From CAVQBP01 sp963782475 (GTDB taxonomy: Bacteria; Bacteroidota; Ignavibacteria; Ignavibacteriales; Ignavibacteriaceae), in the NCBI GenBank assembly GCA_963782475.1, contig CAWAJW010000004.1:236872-300871 (forward strand): DNA of 64,000 nucleotides, given 5' to 3'. Of this stretch, positions 36,064-44,178 are shown one piece after another; position 1 is the stretch's first letter, and the number at the start of each line of letters is the position of its first letter. Under the pieces are notes generated by a model that was not told where the DNA came from, ran no database searches, and was given only the letters and a program-made list of their open reading frames with translations. A program made the translations under genes and the position numbers.

Positions 36064-36585
36064 TTTTATGCGATCGGAACGACACTAACCTTCATTTCCT
36101 GGGACCTGGAGAACCGGTAAAAGTTCAAAGGAGGAAAATTTCAAGGAACTAACAGGAGTTTTGGATTTAATAGAAACCGCGAAAGAAGAATCGAATAAAT
36201 AGGGACGGAAATATAACAAAAGATTATTTATTTTAGAAAATAAATTATTAATTATGGTGCTCTGACTCACGTTGATAGTTTTACAAAAAGAATTGTACCA
36301 AAGATATTTAAGGAAAAAATTTTTGTGAATGTTCAATCATCTTATAAAAAAATATTTGTAGGCAGCCCGCTAGATTGCCCTGCTTTTCTTTTTACATCAT
36401 TACAAACACAATATTTATTTTTTTCTCATTCTAAATTTTATTTTGAACAGCATTGATCCGGAGTTAATAAAAGATAACACTCAATCTTCCCCTCTTCCTT
36501 TTATTTTACACTGAAAAACCTTATTTTAGCCATCTTAAAGTCCATTTTTCTCGCAATTTAAAAACATAAAGCAAACGAGGTCATT
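36064..36585. other. Intergenic region between the LuxR-type gene and tig
   Basis: About 520 bases, AT-rich, holding the divergent promoters of the regulator and of tig-clpP. Open frames cross it, but none has a convincing start, ribosome-binding site or recognisable protein. A weak GC stem (GGCAG...CTGC) followed by TTTTCTTTTT near 36362-36395 resembles a plus-strand terminator without an upstream gene. Confidence 0.4.
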
Positions 36586-37923
36586 TTGGAAACGAAGCTG
36601 AACGATTTAACAACATCGGAAAAGGAGCTCGAAGTTACTCTATCATACAATGAAATAAAAGATGATATTGATTCCGAAGTAAAAAAGAAAACTAAAAATA
36701 TCCAGCTCCCCGGTTTTAGAAAAGGAAAAGCTCCGCTTACAATTATTAAAAAGATGTATGGTAATTCGCTTGAATATGAAGCTTCAGAGAAAATTGCAAA
36801 TACGCATTTCTGGAAAATAGCAAAGGAAAAGGAGATTTTTCCGATCGGCCAGCCTACTATGACAGATCTCCATTTTCATCCGAATGAAGAGCTCCACTTT
36901 AAGGTTCAGTTTGAAACTTACCCTCTCCTTGAGGTTAAAGAATATACTGACCAGGTAATTGAAGTCCCCGATTTTGTGGTGAAGGATGAAGAGATTGAAC
37001 AGGAGATTAAATATATAAAACAGGCTAATGCTGAACAGCAGGACGTGGAAGTAATCGGAGATGAAAATAATTATTCAATCGATATTGATCTGCAAAGAAT
37101 AAATGAAGACGGAACTCCTTACGAGAATTCACAAAAGCAGAATATTAAAGTTGATCTTTCCGATCCCAAGGTTAACCATGATCTTATTGAAAATGCCAAG
37201 GGGAAAAAAATCGGGGAAACTTTTACATTCACATTTAAAAATGAGGCTCCTCTGAAACAGGAAGAGGGAGAGAAGGAAAAAAAGGAAGAGATATTAAGAT
37301 TTTCCGCCGGTATAACTTCAATTAAGAAAAATACTTTACCCGAGCTGAATGAAGAGCTGATAAAAAAAATCACAAAAGATAAAGTTACTAATGAAGCTGA
37401 TTTAAGGGAAAATATCAGGAAAGATATACAGGATTACTACGACAGGCAGACAGATAATATTATCCGGAACAAATTAATCGCTCTGGTTGTTGAAAAAAAT
37501 GATTTCGTTCCTCCTAAAAGCTTAGTCCAGAATCTTCTTCAGGACCTGGTAAAAAATGAAGAAGAGAAAGCAAAAAAGGAGGGCAATAAGCTTTTCAACC
37601 GTGAAGAAGCAAAGATTAATCTGCATAAGTTTGCGGAATCTGAAGTAAAATGGTTTTTGCTGAAAAACGAAATCCAAAAAAAAGAAAAGATTGAAATAGA
37701 AGAAGAAGCACTTAAAGAGCTCGCAAAAAAAGAAGCAGTTACAACAGGCTTAAGCGAGGAGAAGCTTCTCAACTATTATAAGTCTTCCAATTATCAGAAT
37801 ACTCTTTTAGATCAGAAGCTGTTTGAATTTTTAAAAGAAAAAAATACGATAAAGAAAATTGAACCTGAAAAATATTCACAAAAAGTAGATAATTCACAAA
37901 AAGAAGAAAAGGATTCTAAATGA
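36586..37923 (+). CDS. tig: Trigger factor, ribosome-associated chaperone and prolyl isomerase
   Basis: 445-residue chaperone that meets nascent chains at the ribosome exit. The N-terminal ribosome-binding domain contains the signature LPGFRKGKAPLTIIKKMYG (G-F-R-x-G-x-x-P). A diverged FKBP-like middle (about 150-250) with a hydrophilic insert EEGEKEKKEE precedes a long helical C-terminal chaperone domain and a charged tail. The start is TTG, preceded by GAGG at a normal distance. The ATG of clpP overlaps the stop (ATGA), the widespread tig-clpP arrangement that couples folding with proteolysis. Confidence 0.93.
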   Translation: METKLNDLTTSEKELEVTLSYNEIKDDIDSEVKKKTKNIQLPGFRKGKAPLTIIKKMYGNSLEYEASEKIANTHFWKIAKEKEIFPIGQPTMTDLHFHPNEELHFKVQFETYPLLEVKEYTDQVIEVPDFVVKDEEIEQEIKYIKQANAEQQDVEVIGDENNYSIDIDLQRINEDGTPYENSQKQNIKVDLSDPKVNHDLIENAKGKKIGETFTFTFKNEAPLKQEEGEKEKKEEILRFSAGITSIKKNTLPELNEELIKKITKDKVTNEADLRENIRKDIQDYYDRQTDNIIRNKLIALVVEKNDFVPPKSLVQNLLQDLVKNEEEKAKKEGNKLFNREEAKINLHKFAESEVKWFLLKNEIQKKEKIEIEEEALKELAKKEAVTTGLSEEKLLNYYKSSNYQNTLLDQKLFEFLKEKNTIKKIEPEKYSQKVDNSQKEEKDSK

Positions 37924-38549
37924 ATAAACAAGAAGAAATTTACAATCAGTTAGTCCCGTATGTAATTGAACAGACGGGCCGCGGCGAAAGAGGGATGGAT
38001 ATTTTTTCCCGGCTTTTAAGAGAGAGAATTATATTCCTGGGTACCGCTATTGATGATCATGTTGCAAGCTTAACTATTGCTCAGCTTATATTTCTTGAAG
38101 CTGAGGATTCGGAAAAAGATATTAATCTGTATATAAATTCACCCGGCGGCAGTGTAACAGCAGGTCTGGCAATATACGATACAATGAAATATGTTAAGCC
38201 GAATGTTGCTACAATCTGTGTAGGTATGGCTGCCAGTATGGGTGCTATTCTGCTTGCCGGCGGTGCTGCCGGTAAAAGGACAGCTTTACCCAACTCTAAA
38301 ATTTTAATTCACCAGCCGTGGGTCGGCGGGCTGCAGGGACAGACTTCAGATATTGAAATCCACGCAAAAGAGATGCTTAAAACAAGAGATACTTTATATA
38401 AAATTTTAGCCGACCACACAGGTAAATCCATTGAACAAATTACCAAGGATTGCGATAGAGATTATTTCCTATCTTCAGAAGAAGCAAAGGAATATAAAAT
38501 AATTGATAATATTCTTGAAAAAAGAATTCCAATGGTGGATAAAAAATAA
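37920..38549 (+). CDS. clpP: ATP-dependent Clp protease proteolytic subunit
   Basis: 209-residue ClpP serine peptidase, the barrel that degrades proteins fed by ClpX or ClpA/C. The start region GRGERGMDIFSRLLRERIIFLG is standard. The catalytic serine lies in GMAASMGAILLAGG and the histidine in SKILIHQPW; the third residue (Asp) is in DCDRDYFLSSEEAKEYKIID. Its four-base overlap with tig indicates co-translation, and a strong terminator follows, so tig-clpP forms a two-gene unit. clpX is not next to it. Confidence 0.97.
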   Translation: MNKQEEIYNQLVPYVIEQTGRGERGMDIFSRLLRERIIFLGTAIDDHVASLTIAQLIFLEAEDSEKDINLYINSPGGSVTAGLAIYDTMKYVKPNVATICVGMAASMGAILLAGGAAGKRTALPNSKILIHQPWVGGLQGQTSDIEIHAKEMLKTRDTLYKILADHTGKSIEQITKDCDRDYFLSSEEAKEYKIIDNILEKRIPMVDKK

Positions 38550-38561
38550 AATTTAAATTCT

Positions 38562-38592
38562 GAGGCTGCTGTCTTATACGGCAGCCTCTTTT
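38562..38592 (+). terminator. Rho-independent terminator of tig-clpP
   Basis: A perfect 8-bp stem (GAGGCTGC / GCAGCCTC), with additional GT/AC pairing in the loop, is followed directly by TTTTATAATTT. It begins 12 bases after the clpP stop. Confidence 0.9.
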
Positions 38593-38606
38593 ATAATTTA
38601 CCATAA

Positions 38607-40058
38607 ATGTCTATCTCCTCTTTTAAGAAACTTTTCTTTTTTATTACATTCTGTTTTTTAATTTATAATATTTCATTCGCTCAGGACAGACAAGTTGAGC
38701 TTAATAGATATATTGACAGATATAAAAAATTAAAAAATATCCCTTCAATATCTGCCGGTATACTTTCCGGCGGAATAATAAAATGGACAGGTACTGCCGG
38801 TTATGCAGATATTGAAAACAGCATCGCTGCTACTCCTAAAACGGTATACAGGATTGCTTCAATTTCCAAACCTATTACGGCAGTTGCTGTTATGCAATTG
38901 GTTGAAAAAGGAAAAGTAAATTTAGATGATAATGCTCTTAAATATATCCCCTATTTCCCTGCAAAAAAATGGAAGTTTACCGTCAGGCAATTGCTGAATC
39001 ATACAGCGGGGATAAGAAATTATAAAAACTTTGAAGAGTTTGAGAGTAAAGAGCACTTTTATACCATAGAAGATGCTCTGATGATTATGATGAATGACCC
39101 GTTGAACTTTAAGCCAGGAACTAAATTTCAGTATACAACACTTGGCTATAATTTACTTGCCGCTATTATTGAAAATGCAAGCGGGATGGATTATAACGAC
39201 TATATCAGGAAATTTATTTTTGAACCGGCATGCATGACATCTACTTTTGCCGAAATTCAAAAAAATATAGTTTATAACCGTGCTCATGGTTATGTAAAAA
39301 ATGAGTACAGGGAATTAGAAAACGCACCGCTGGCAGATTTAAGTATAAAATATGCTGGAGGCGGACTAATTTCGACGGCTGAAGACCTTCTTAAATTCGC
39401 AAATTGTTTAATTACCGGTAAATTAATTAAGCCTTCAACTTTGGATACTATGCTGGTACCTGCAAAATTATCAAACGGACGAATAGTTGATTACGGTCTG
39501 GGCATGAGCACCGGAACTACGGATGAAGGAGAATACTTCTTTGCACACTCAGGGAATGGCACAGGGTTCAGCTCATTCTTTGTTGTATTTCCTATAGAAA
39601 AACTGGCGGCGGTATGTTTAATGAATATAAAAGACAGGGATATAGAAAATCCGGCGCTGCAGTTAGCAATGCTTTCTTTAGGAAAAAAATATGAAGAAGC
39701 AAAAATTTCATTGGCAGATTCCCTGCTTCATTTAACGTTAAGGACTAATATAGATTCGGCAATTGTTATTTATACTAATCTTCAAAAAGATTCTAATAGC
39801 TTATTTATTAATAATAAAGGGGAATTGCTCTTATTCGGTTCCGATTTATTAAATATAAATAAATCAATTCAGGCAATAAGATTCTTCAGGATGCTTGCTT
39901 ATCAATTCCCGCAGGATCCCAAAATATATACGATTTTGGCAAAAGCATATTATTGCGACGGTAATAAAGGTTTAGCTTTAAGAAGTTTCAGGAATGTATT
40001 AAAATTTGATCCGGATAATAAATATGCCCGGCAAATGATTAATATTTTGAGGAGATAA
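38607..40058 (+). CDS. Secreted serine hydrolase of the beta-lactamase/DD-peptidase (class C-like) family
   Basis: 483 residues with a signal peptide (hydrophobic segment about 10-25, cut after SFAQ). The active-site SxxK is S85-I-S-K88 within YRIASISKPITAVAVMQLVE; the tyrosine motif is in YTTLGYNLLAA, and HSGNGTGF corresponds to the KTG-like H-x-G box. LLNHTAGIRNY is the usual family signature between them. The last ~90 residues (LFGSDLLNINKSIQAIRFFRML, YYCDGNKGLALRSFRNVLKFDPDN) form TPR-like helices, an added module. It probably acts in the periplasm on a peptide or ester. Relatives include DD-carboxypeptidases, esterases and penicillin-binding-like proteins. No resistance role is implied. 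Confidence 0.9.
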   Translation: MSISSFKKLFFFITFCFLIYNISFAQDRQVELNRYIDRYKKLKNIPSISAGILSGGIIKWTGTAGYADIENSIAATPKTVYRIASISKPITAVAVMQLVEKGKVNLDDNALKYIPYFPAKKWKFTVRQLLNHTAGIRNYKNFEEFESKEHFYTIEDALMIMMNDPLNFKPGTKFQYTTLGYNLLAAIIENASGMDYNDYIRKFIFEPACMTSTFAEIQKNIVYNRAHGYVKNEYRELENAPLADLSIKYAGGGLISTAEDLLKFANCLITGKLIKPSTLDTMLVPAKLSNGRIVDYGLGMSTGTTDEGEYFFAHSGNGTGFSSFFVVFPIEKLAAVCLMNIKDRDIENPALQLAMLSLGKKYEEAKISLADSLLHLTLRTNIDSAIVIYTNLQKDSNSLFINNKGELLLFGSDLLNINKSIQAIRFFRMLAYQFPQDPKIYTILAKAYYCDGNKGLALRSFRNVLKFDPDNKYARQMINILRR

Positions 40059-40164
40059 GGGAATTCAACTTTCCCATAATAATAGGAATAGTAAATAAAT
40101 CAGATAAAAAATAATTTTGTATTAGTTTTCTTTAATAAGCTTTGTATGAAATGATAATAACGAA

Positions 40165-40584
40165 TTAAACTTCAGCCCGGAGATGCTTCTCAACTGTATT
40201 TAGCCTGTTGACAGCTCTCTTCAATGCTTTTTCCGCCCGCTCGAAATCAGTACCTTCTTCCCTTTTTTCAATTCTTTCCTTAGCTCTCTGCTTGGCACTT
40301 TCAGCACGCTCAACATCGATATCCCCGGCAAGTTCAAGAGAATCGGCAAGAATCAGGACATTATTATTTAATACTTCGATTGTTCCGCCGCCGGTGGCGT
40401 AAAATGATGAGTTTTTATCAGGGGTTACGACTTCAATCTTCCCTATTTCAAATATACTTACCAGCGGAGCATGATTTTTTAAAATCTGGAACCTTCCCTT
40501 TACACCCGGTACCGTAACAGAAATGATTTCACCTTTAAAAACCACCTTATTGGGAGTTATAATTTCTATATTTAATTCTGCCAT
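40165..40584 (-). CDS. atpC: F1 ATP synthase epsilon subunit
   Basis: 139-residue epsilon subunit. The N-terminal beta-sandwich is clear (LNIEIITPNKVVFKGEIISVTVPGVKGRFQILKNHAPLVS). The C-terminal helical hairpin (VERAESAKQRAKERIEKREEG...RAVNRLNTVEKHLRAEV) is present, so regulatory inhibition is possible. It follows atpD by about 70 bases, and the two stand without other ATP synthase genes nearby, the split layout known in Chlorobi and Bacteroidota. Confidence 0.95.
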   Translation of the reverse strand: MAELNIEIITPNKVVFKGEIISVTVPGVKGRFQILKNHAPLVSIFEIGKIEVVTPDKNSSFYATGGGTIEVLNNNVLILADSLELAGDIDVERAESAKQRAKERIEKREEGTDFERAEKALKRAVNRLNTVEKHLRAEV

Positions 40585-40611
40585 AATCTCCGAAAATTAT
40601 TTAATTAGCTC

Positions 40612-40647
40612 TTGAACTCCTCTTGAACTTGAACTTGAACTTGAACT
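40612..40647. repeat. Short tandem TTGAAC repeats between atpD and atpC
   Basis: The six-base word TTGAAC appears five times, four of them in direct tandem, in the ~70-base spacer between the two ATP synthase genes. A similar TTTTGAACTTGAACTT run occurs at 59294-59309 between the E2 and lipA genes. Confidence 0.7.
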
Positions 40648-40653
40648 TCAATT

Positions 40654-42075
40654 TTATCTCATCCCCTTTGCTTTTTCAACGGCTTCTTCAATAGTGCCGA
40701 CATACATAAAAGCTCCTTCCGGCAGGTCATCGTACTTGCCGTCGATAATTTCCTTGAAGCCTCTTATAGTATCTTCAAGCTTAACATACTTCCCTTTATA
40801 ACCGGTGAACTGTTCGGCAACAAAGAAAGGCTGGCTGAAAAATCTCTGGATTCTTCTGGCTCTTTTTACTACTGTTTTATCTTCATCAGAGAGTTCATCC
40901 ATACCGAGAATATTAATTATATCCTGAAGGTCTTTATACTGCTGAAGGATTTCTTTACAGTTCTTTGCGACATCATAATGCTCATTACCCAGGATGCCGG
41001 GCTGTAAAATCCTTGAAGTGGAATCGAGAGGATCGACAGCAGGATAAATTCCGAGCTCCGAAATCTGCCTGCTTAATGTGGTTGTTGCATCAAGGTGTGC
41101 AAATGCAGCAGCGGGTGCAGGGTCAGTTAAATCGTCTGCGGGGACATAAATTGCCTGAACGGAAGTGATTGAACCCTTATCTGTTGAAGTAATTCTTTCC
41201 TGCAGTGCTCCCATTTCAGTTGCTAGGTTCGGCTGGTAACCGACAGCGGAGGGCATACGTCCTAAAAGCGCACTTACCTCTGAACCTGCCTGAGTAAAAC
41301 GGAAGATATTATCAATGAATAAAAGTACATCTCTTCCCTCTTCATCTCTGAAATATTCTGCAACGGTTAAACCCGTTAATCCCACACGAAGTCTTGCCCC
41401 CGGCGGTTCATTCATTTGTCCGAATATCAAAGCCGTTTTCTCAAGAACACCGGATTCTTTCATTTCACGGAATAAATCATTTCCTTCCCTGGTTCTTTCA
41501 CCAACTCCAGCAAATACGGAATAACCGCTATGTTCATGGGCTATATTGTGAATTAATTCCTGGATTATAACAGTCTTGCCCACTCCGGCACCGCCGAAAA
41601 GCCCGGTTTTACCCCCCTTGGAATATGGTTCGATTAAATCAATTACTTTAATCCCGGTTTCAAACATTTCGCTTCTGGTTGAAAGATTTTTAAATTTAGG
41701 TGACGGCCTGTGTATCGGGTAAGTTTTTTCCGATTTTATTTCTCCAAGCCCGTCAATAGGATGACCTGTTACATTTATTAATCTTCCCAAAGTAGCAGGG
41801 CCGACGGGAACAGAGATAGGCTCCCCAGTATCAAAAGATTCCATACCCCTGACCAAACCGTCAGTTGAATCCATTGCAACAGTTCTAACCCTGTCTTCAC
41901 CTAAATGCTGCTCTACTTCAGCAATTAAATCTTCCTTTACACCTTCGGTATTGGTACGTGGAATTCTTACTGCATTATATATTTTCGGGAGATGTCCTTC
42001 CTCAAATTCAATATCGATTACCGGTCCTATAACCTGAATAATTTTTCCTTTTGCTTCTTTTATTACTTCAGCCAT
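40654..42075 (-). CDS. atpD: F1 ATP synthase beta subunit
   Basis: 473-residue catalytic subunit that makes ATP at the membrane-bound F1 head. Walker A is GGAGVGKT, the Walker B region is DVLLFIDNIFRFTQAGSE with the conserved GERTREGNDL before it, and the signature PAVDPLDSTSR is complete. Length is normal. It is the first gene of the atpD-atpC pair; the rest of the complex must be encoded elsewhere. Upstream is the strong terminator of a secreted-protein gene. Confidence 0.97.
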   Translation of the reverse strand: MAEVIKEAKGKIIQVIGPVIDIEFEEGHLPKIYNAVRIPRTNTEGVKEDLIAEVEQHLGEDRVRTVAMDSTDGLVRGMESFDTGEPISVPVGPATLGRLINVTGHPIDGLGEIKSEKTYPIHRPSPKFKNLSTRSEMFETGIKVIDLIEPYSKGGKTGLFGGAGVGKTVIIQELIHNIAHEHSGYSVFAGVGERTREGNDLFREMKESGVLEKTALIFGQMNEPPGARLRVGLTGLTVAEYFRDEEGRDVLLFIDNIFRFTQAGSEVSALLGRMPSAVGYQPNLATEMGALQERITSTDKGSITSVQAIYVPADDLTDPAPAAAFAHLDATTTLSRQISELGIYPAVDPLDSTSRILQPGILGNEHYDVAKNCKEILQQYKDLQDIINILGMDELSDEDKTVVKRARRIQRFFSQPFFVAEQFTGYKGKYVKLEDTIRGFKEIIDGKYDDLPEGAFMYVGTIEEAVEKAKGMR

Positions 42076-42162
42076 TGTTTCCCTTAAATAAATGAAAATT
42101 GAACCTTAAAATTAAAGATATGCACTCTCTTTTACAAATGAATGATTTTTTAAGCTTGAATT

Positions 42163-42189
42163 AAAAAGAGACGGGGCATACCCCGTCTC
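42163..42189 (-). terminator. Rho-independent terminator after the first secreted-protein gene
   Basis: On the minus strand a perfect 9-bp stem (GAGACGGGG / CCCCGTCTC, loop TATG) is followed by TTTTTAATTC. It stands 15 bases past the stop of the gene ending at 42205 and isolates it from atpD. Confidence 0.92.
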
Positions 42190-42204
42190 CACAAAGAAAG
42201 GTTA

Positions 42205-44016
42205 TTACTTGATCAGCATCATTTTTTTGATAGCTGAAAAATTACCGGCTTCTATTTTATAGAAATATACACCGCTTGATAATTGTTTATGGTTGGAACT
42301 GCTCATAGCATTAAATACTATTTTATAACTCCCTGCTGCTTCTTCTTTGTTAACCAAAGTAGAAACCTCATTTCCTAAAATATCATAAACCTTCAATACA
42401 ACTTTACTTGCTGTCGGCAGATCATAGTTGATTACTGTAGATGGATTGAACGGGTTAGGATAATTTTGACTGAGACTAAATGATTTCGGAGCTATTGAGG
42501 TAGCCTGAACTACTTCAGAATATTTATAAGAACCGTTAAAATCGATTTGCTTCAGACGATAATAGAATTCGCCCGCATTCTGCAGCTTATCAGAATATGA
42601 GTAAGTATTTACCTTTGTTGTAGTACCATGACCGCTGATAAAACCTACTTTTACAAAGCTCTTTCCGTCAAGGCTTCTTTCAATTTCAAAACCCGAATTA
42701 TTATTTTCCGTCGCAGTTTCCCAGGATAAAACAGCTACACCTTCGGCAACTGAAGCTGAAAATGAAGTTAATTCTACTGGAACGACAGGTACCGGAATAA
42801 AATCGGTAATGTACCTTGGTAAAAGCTGATACCCGCCAATGCCGGTAGTCGAGTATTGTGATCCAATACCAATTAGATCAACAGGCCAGGTTGGTTCGGT
42901 TTCATTAAAAAGTTTCATATCGGAATCAAGATAGGCTACAACCGTATCGGTTCCATCAGTCAGATGTAATGTTGAACTGCCGGAAGTTGACCATGTCCCG
43001 GAAGCTTTTGATAATCCTTTAATTTCAATTAAATGAGATTCATATTTTTCGCCATTAGCAAGGAATTCCGAAATCGTTATAACCTCGGGTGCCGGCAATA
43101 CCGCATTACTATCTAGTTTAACTACACTGGTGTCGGTTAAAGGCTGGATCTCAAGCAAACCGTTGAAAGATGCTATCGTTCCTTTGACCATTACACTATC
43201 ACCCAATTTCAATGCAGGACTGTTCAAGCCTGTTTTGAAAGTGACTATTCCGCCCGTTCCGTCCCAGATGTAATATGATCTGTTAACTGTTTGATAGTTT
43301 GGTGAAATTGCAACACCGGTAACGGTAACGGTATCATTCAACATATTCCTTGCCCAGTCAATAGCAACAATTTTTGAAATAAAATCAGTAATAAGCCTCG
43401 GCAGGATTTGATAGCCCCCCGTACCTGATGTTGTATACTGGGATCCAATACCAATCAAATCAACAGGCCATTTAGGTTGAGAATAATTAAAAAGTTTCAT
43501 ATCAGAATCAAGATAAACATTTACCGTATCAGTACCGTCTGTTAAATATAGTGATGAACTTCCTGTCTTTGACCAGGTGCCTTTAGCTAATGATAAGTCT
43601 TTGATCTCGATTAAATGTGATTCATATTTCTCACCATTTGCAAGATATTCTGCTATAGTAATTACTTGAGGGGTTGGTAATACCTTGTTACTATCAAGTA
43701 CTACTATACTGGTATCTTTTAAAGGATTAATTTCGATTAATCCGTTAAAGGGAGAAATTTTCCCTGTTACCTTTACACTGTCGCCTAACTTCAAAGCGGG
43801 GCTGGTCAAACCAGAGATAAATGTTACTATACCGCCGGTTCCATCCCAGATGTAATATGATCTGTTAATTGTCTGGAAATTAGGTGATATTACAACGCCT
43901 TCTACAGTAACAGTATCATTTACTGAATTTCTTGCCGAATCAATAGTAATAACTGTTTGTGCAAAAGATAAATATGTAAAGAAAAGAACACACACGAGTG
44001 TAAATATTTTTTTCAT
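42205..44016 (-). CDS. Secreted T9SS protein with two tandem OB-fold-like repeats
   Basis: 603 residues. Signal peptide MKKIFTLVCVLFFTYLSFAQ; GGAG lies six bases before this ATG, so a frame extension 26 codons upstream is not used. Two near-identical ~190-residue repeats (about 22-212 and 216-406), each beginning with a ARNxxNDTVTV segment and containing NRSYYIWDGTGGIVTF and GIGSQY, resemble the YhcR-type OB-fold found in secreted nucleases. A fibronectin-like beta domain (FSASVAEGVAVLSWETATENNNSGFEIERS) follows, then the T9SS type A sorting domain (QNYPNPFNPST...SGVYFYKIEAG). It carries no nuclease catalytic domain itself. It is the last gene of the long secreted-protein run and has a strong terminator. 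Confidence 0.88.
   Translation of the reverse strand: MKKIFTLVCVLFFTYLSFAQTVITIDSARNSVNDTVTVEGVVISPNFQTINRSYYIWDGTGGIVTFISGLTSPALKLGDSVKVTGKISPFNGLIEINPLKDTSIVVLDSNKVLPTPQVITIAEYLANGEKYESHLIEIKDLSLAKGTWSKTGSSSLYLTDGTDTVNVYLDSDMKLFNYSQPKWPVDLIGIGSQYTTSGTGGYQILPRLITDFISKIVAIDWARNMLNDTVTVTGVAISPNYQTVNRSYYIWDGTGGIVTFKTGLNSPALKLGDSVMVKGTIASFNGLLEIQPLTDTSVVKLDSNAVLPAPEVITISEFLANGEKYESHLIEIKGLSKASGTWSTSGSSTLHLTDGTDTVVAYLDSDMKLFNETEPTWPVDLIGIGSQYSTTGIGGYQLLPRYITDFIPVPVVPVELTSFSASVAEGVAVLSWETATENNNSGFEIERSLDGKSFVKVGFISGHGTTTKVNTYSYSDKLQNAGEFYYRLKQIDFNGSYKYSEVVQATSIAPKSFSLSQNYPNPFNPSTVINYDLPTASKVVLKVYDILGNEVSTLVNKEEAAGSYKIVFNAMSSSNHKQLSSGVYFYKIEAGNFSAIKKMMLIK
42799..43953. repeat. Intragenic tandem duplication of about 575 bp
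   Basis: Units at about 43381-43953 and 42799-43371 encode the two OB-fold-like repeats of the secreted protein. They share long exact stretches such as those encoding NRSYYIWDGTGGIV and ALKLGDSV, and differ mainly by substitutions, so the duplication is fairly recent. Confidence 0.75.
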
Positions 44017-44178
44017 TTTAGCTCCGTGATTTTGGTGATTTAATTTGAAATGTAATTTAACGTTTAACTTAATATATTTTTTTTCTTTAGACAATTAAAA
44101 TTTTTTATTTAACATAAAATTAATATAGTGCCAATTATTAAAACCAAGCAGGTTTTATAACCTTGAAGGTTTGTGCTG

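Noticed and set aside
36085..36336. Leftward 83-residue open frame upstream of the LuxR-type gene
   Set aside because: It lacks a ribosome-binding site and recognisable features, and its composition (Ser/Phe/Leu-rich) fits random AT-rich DNA.
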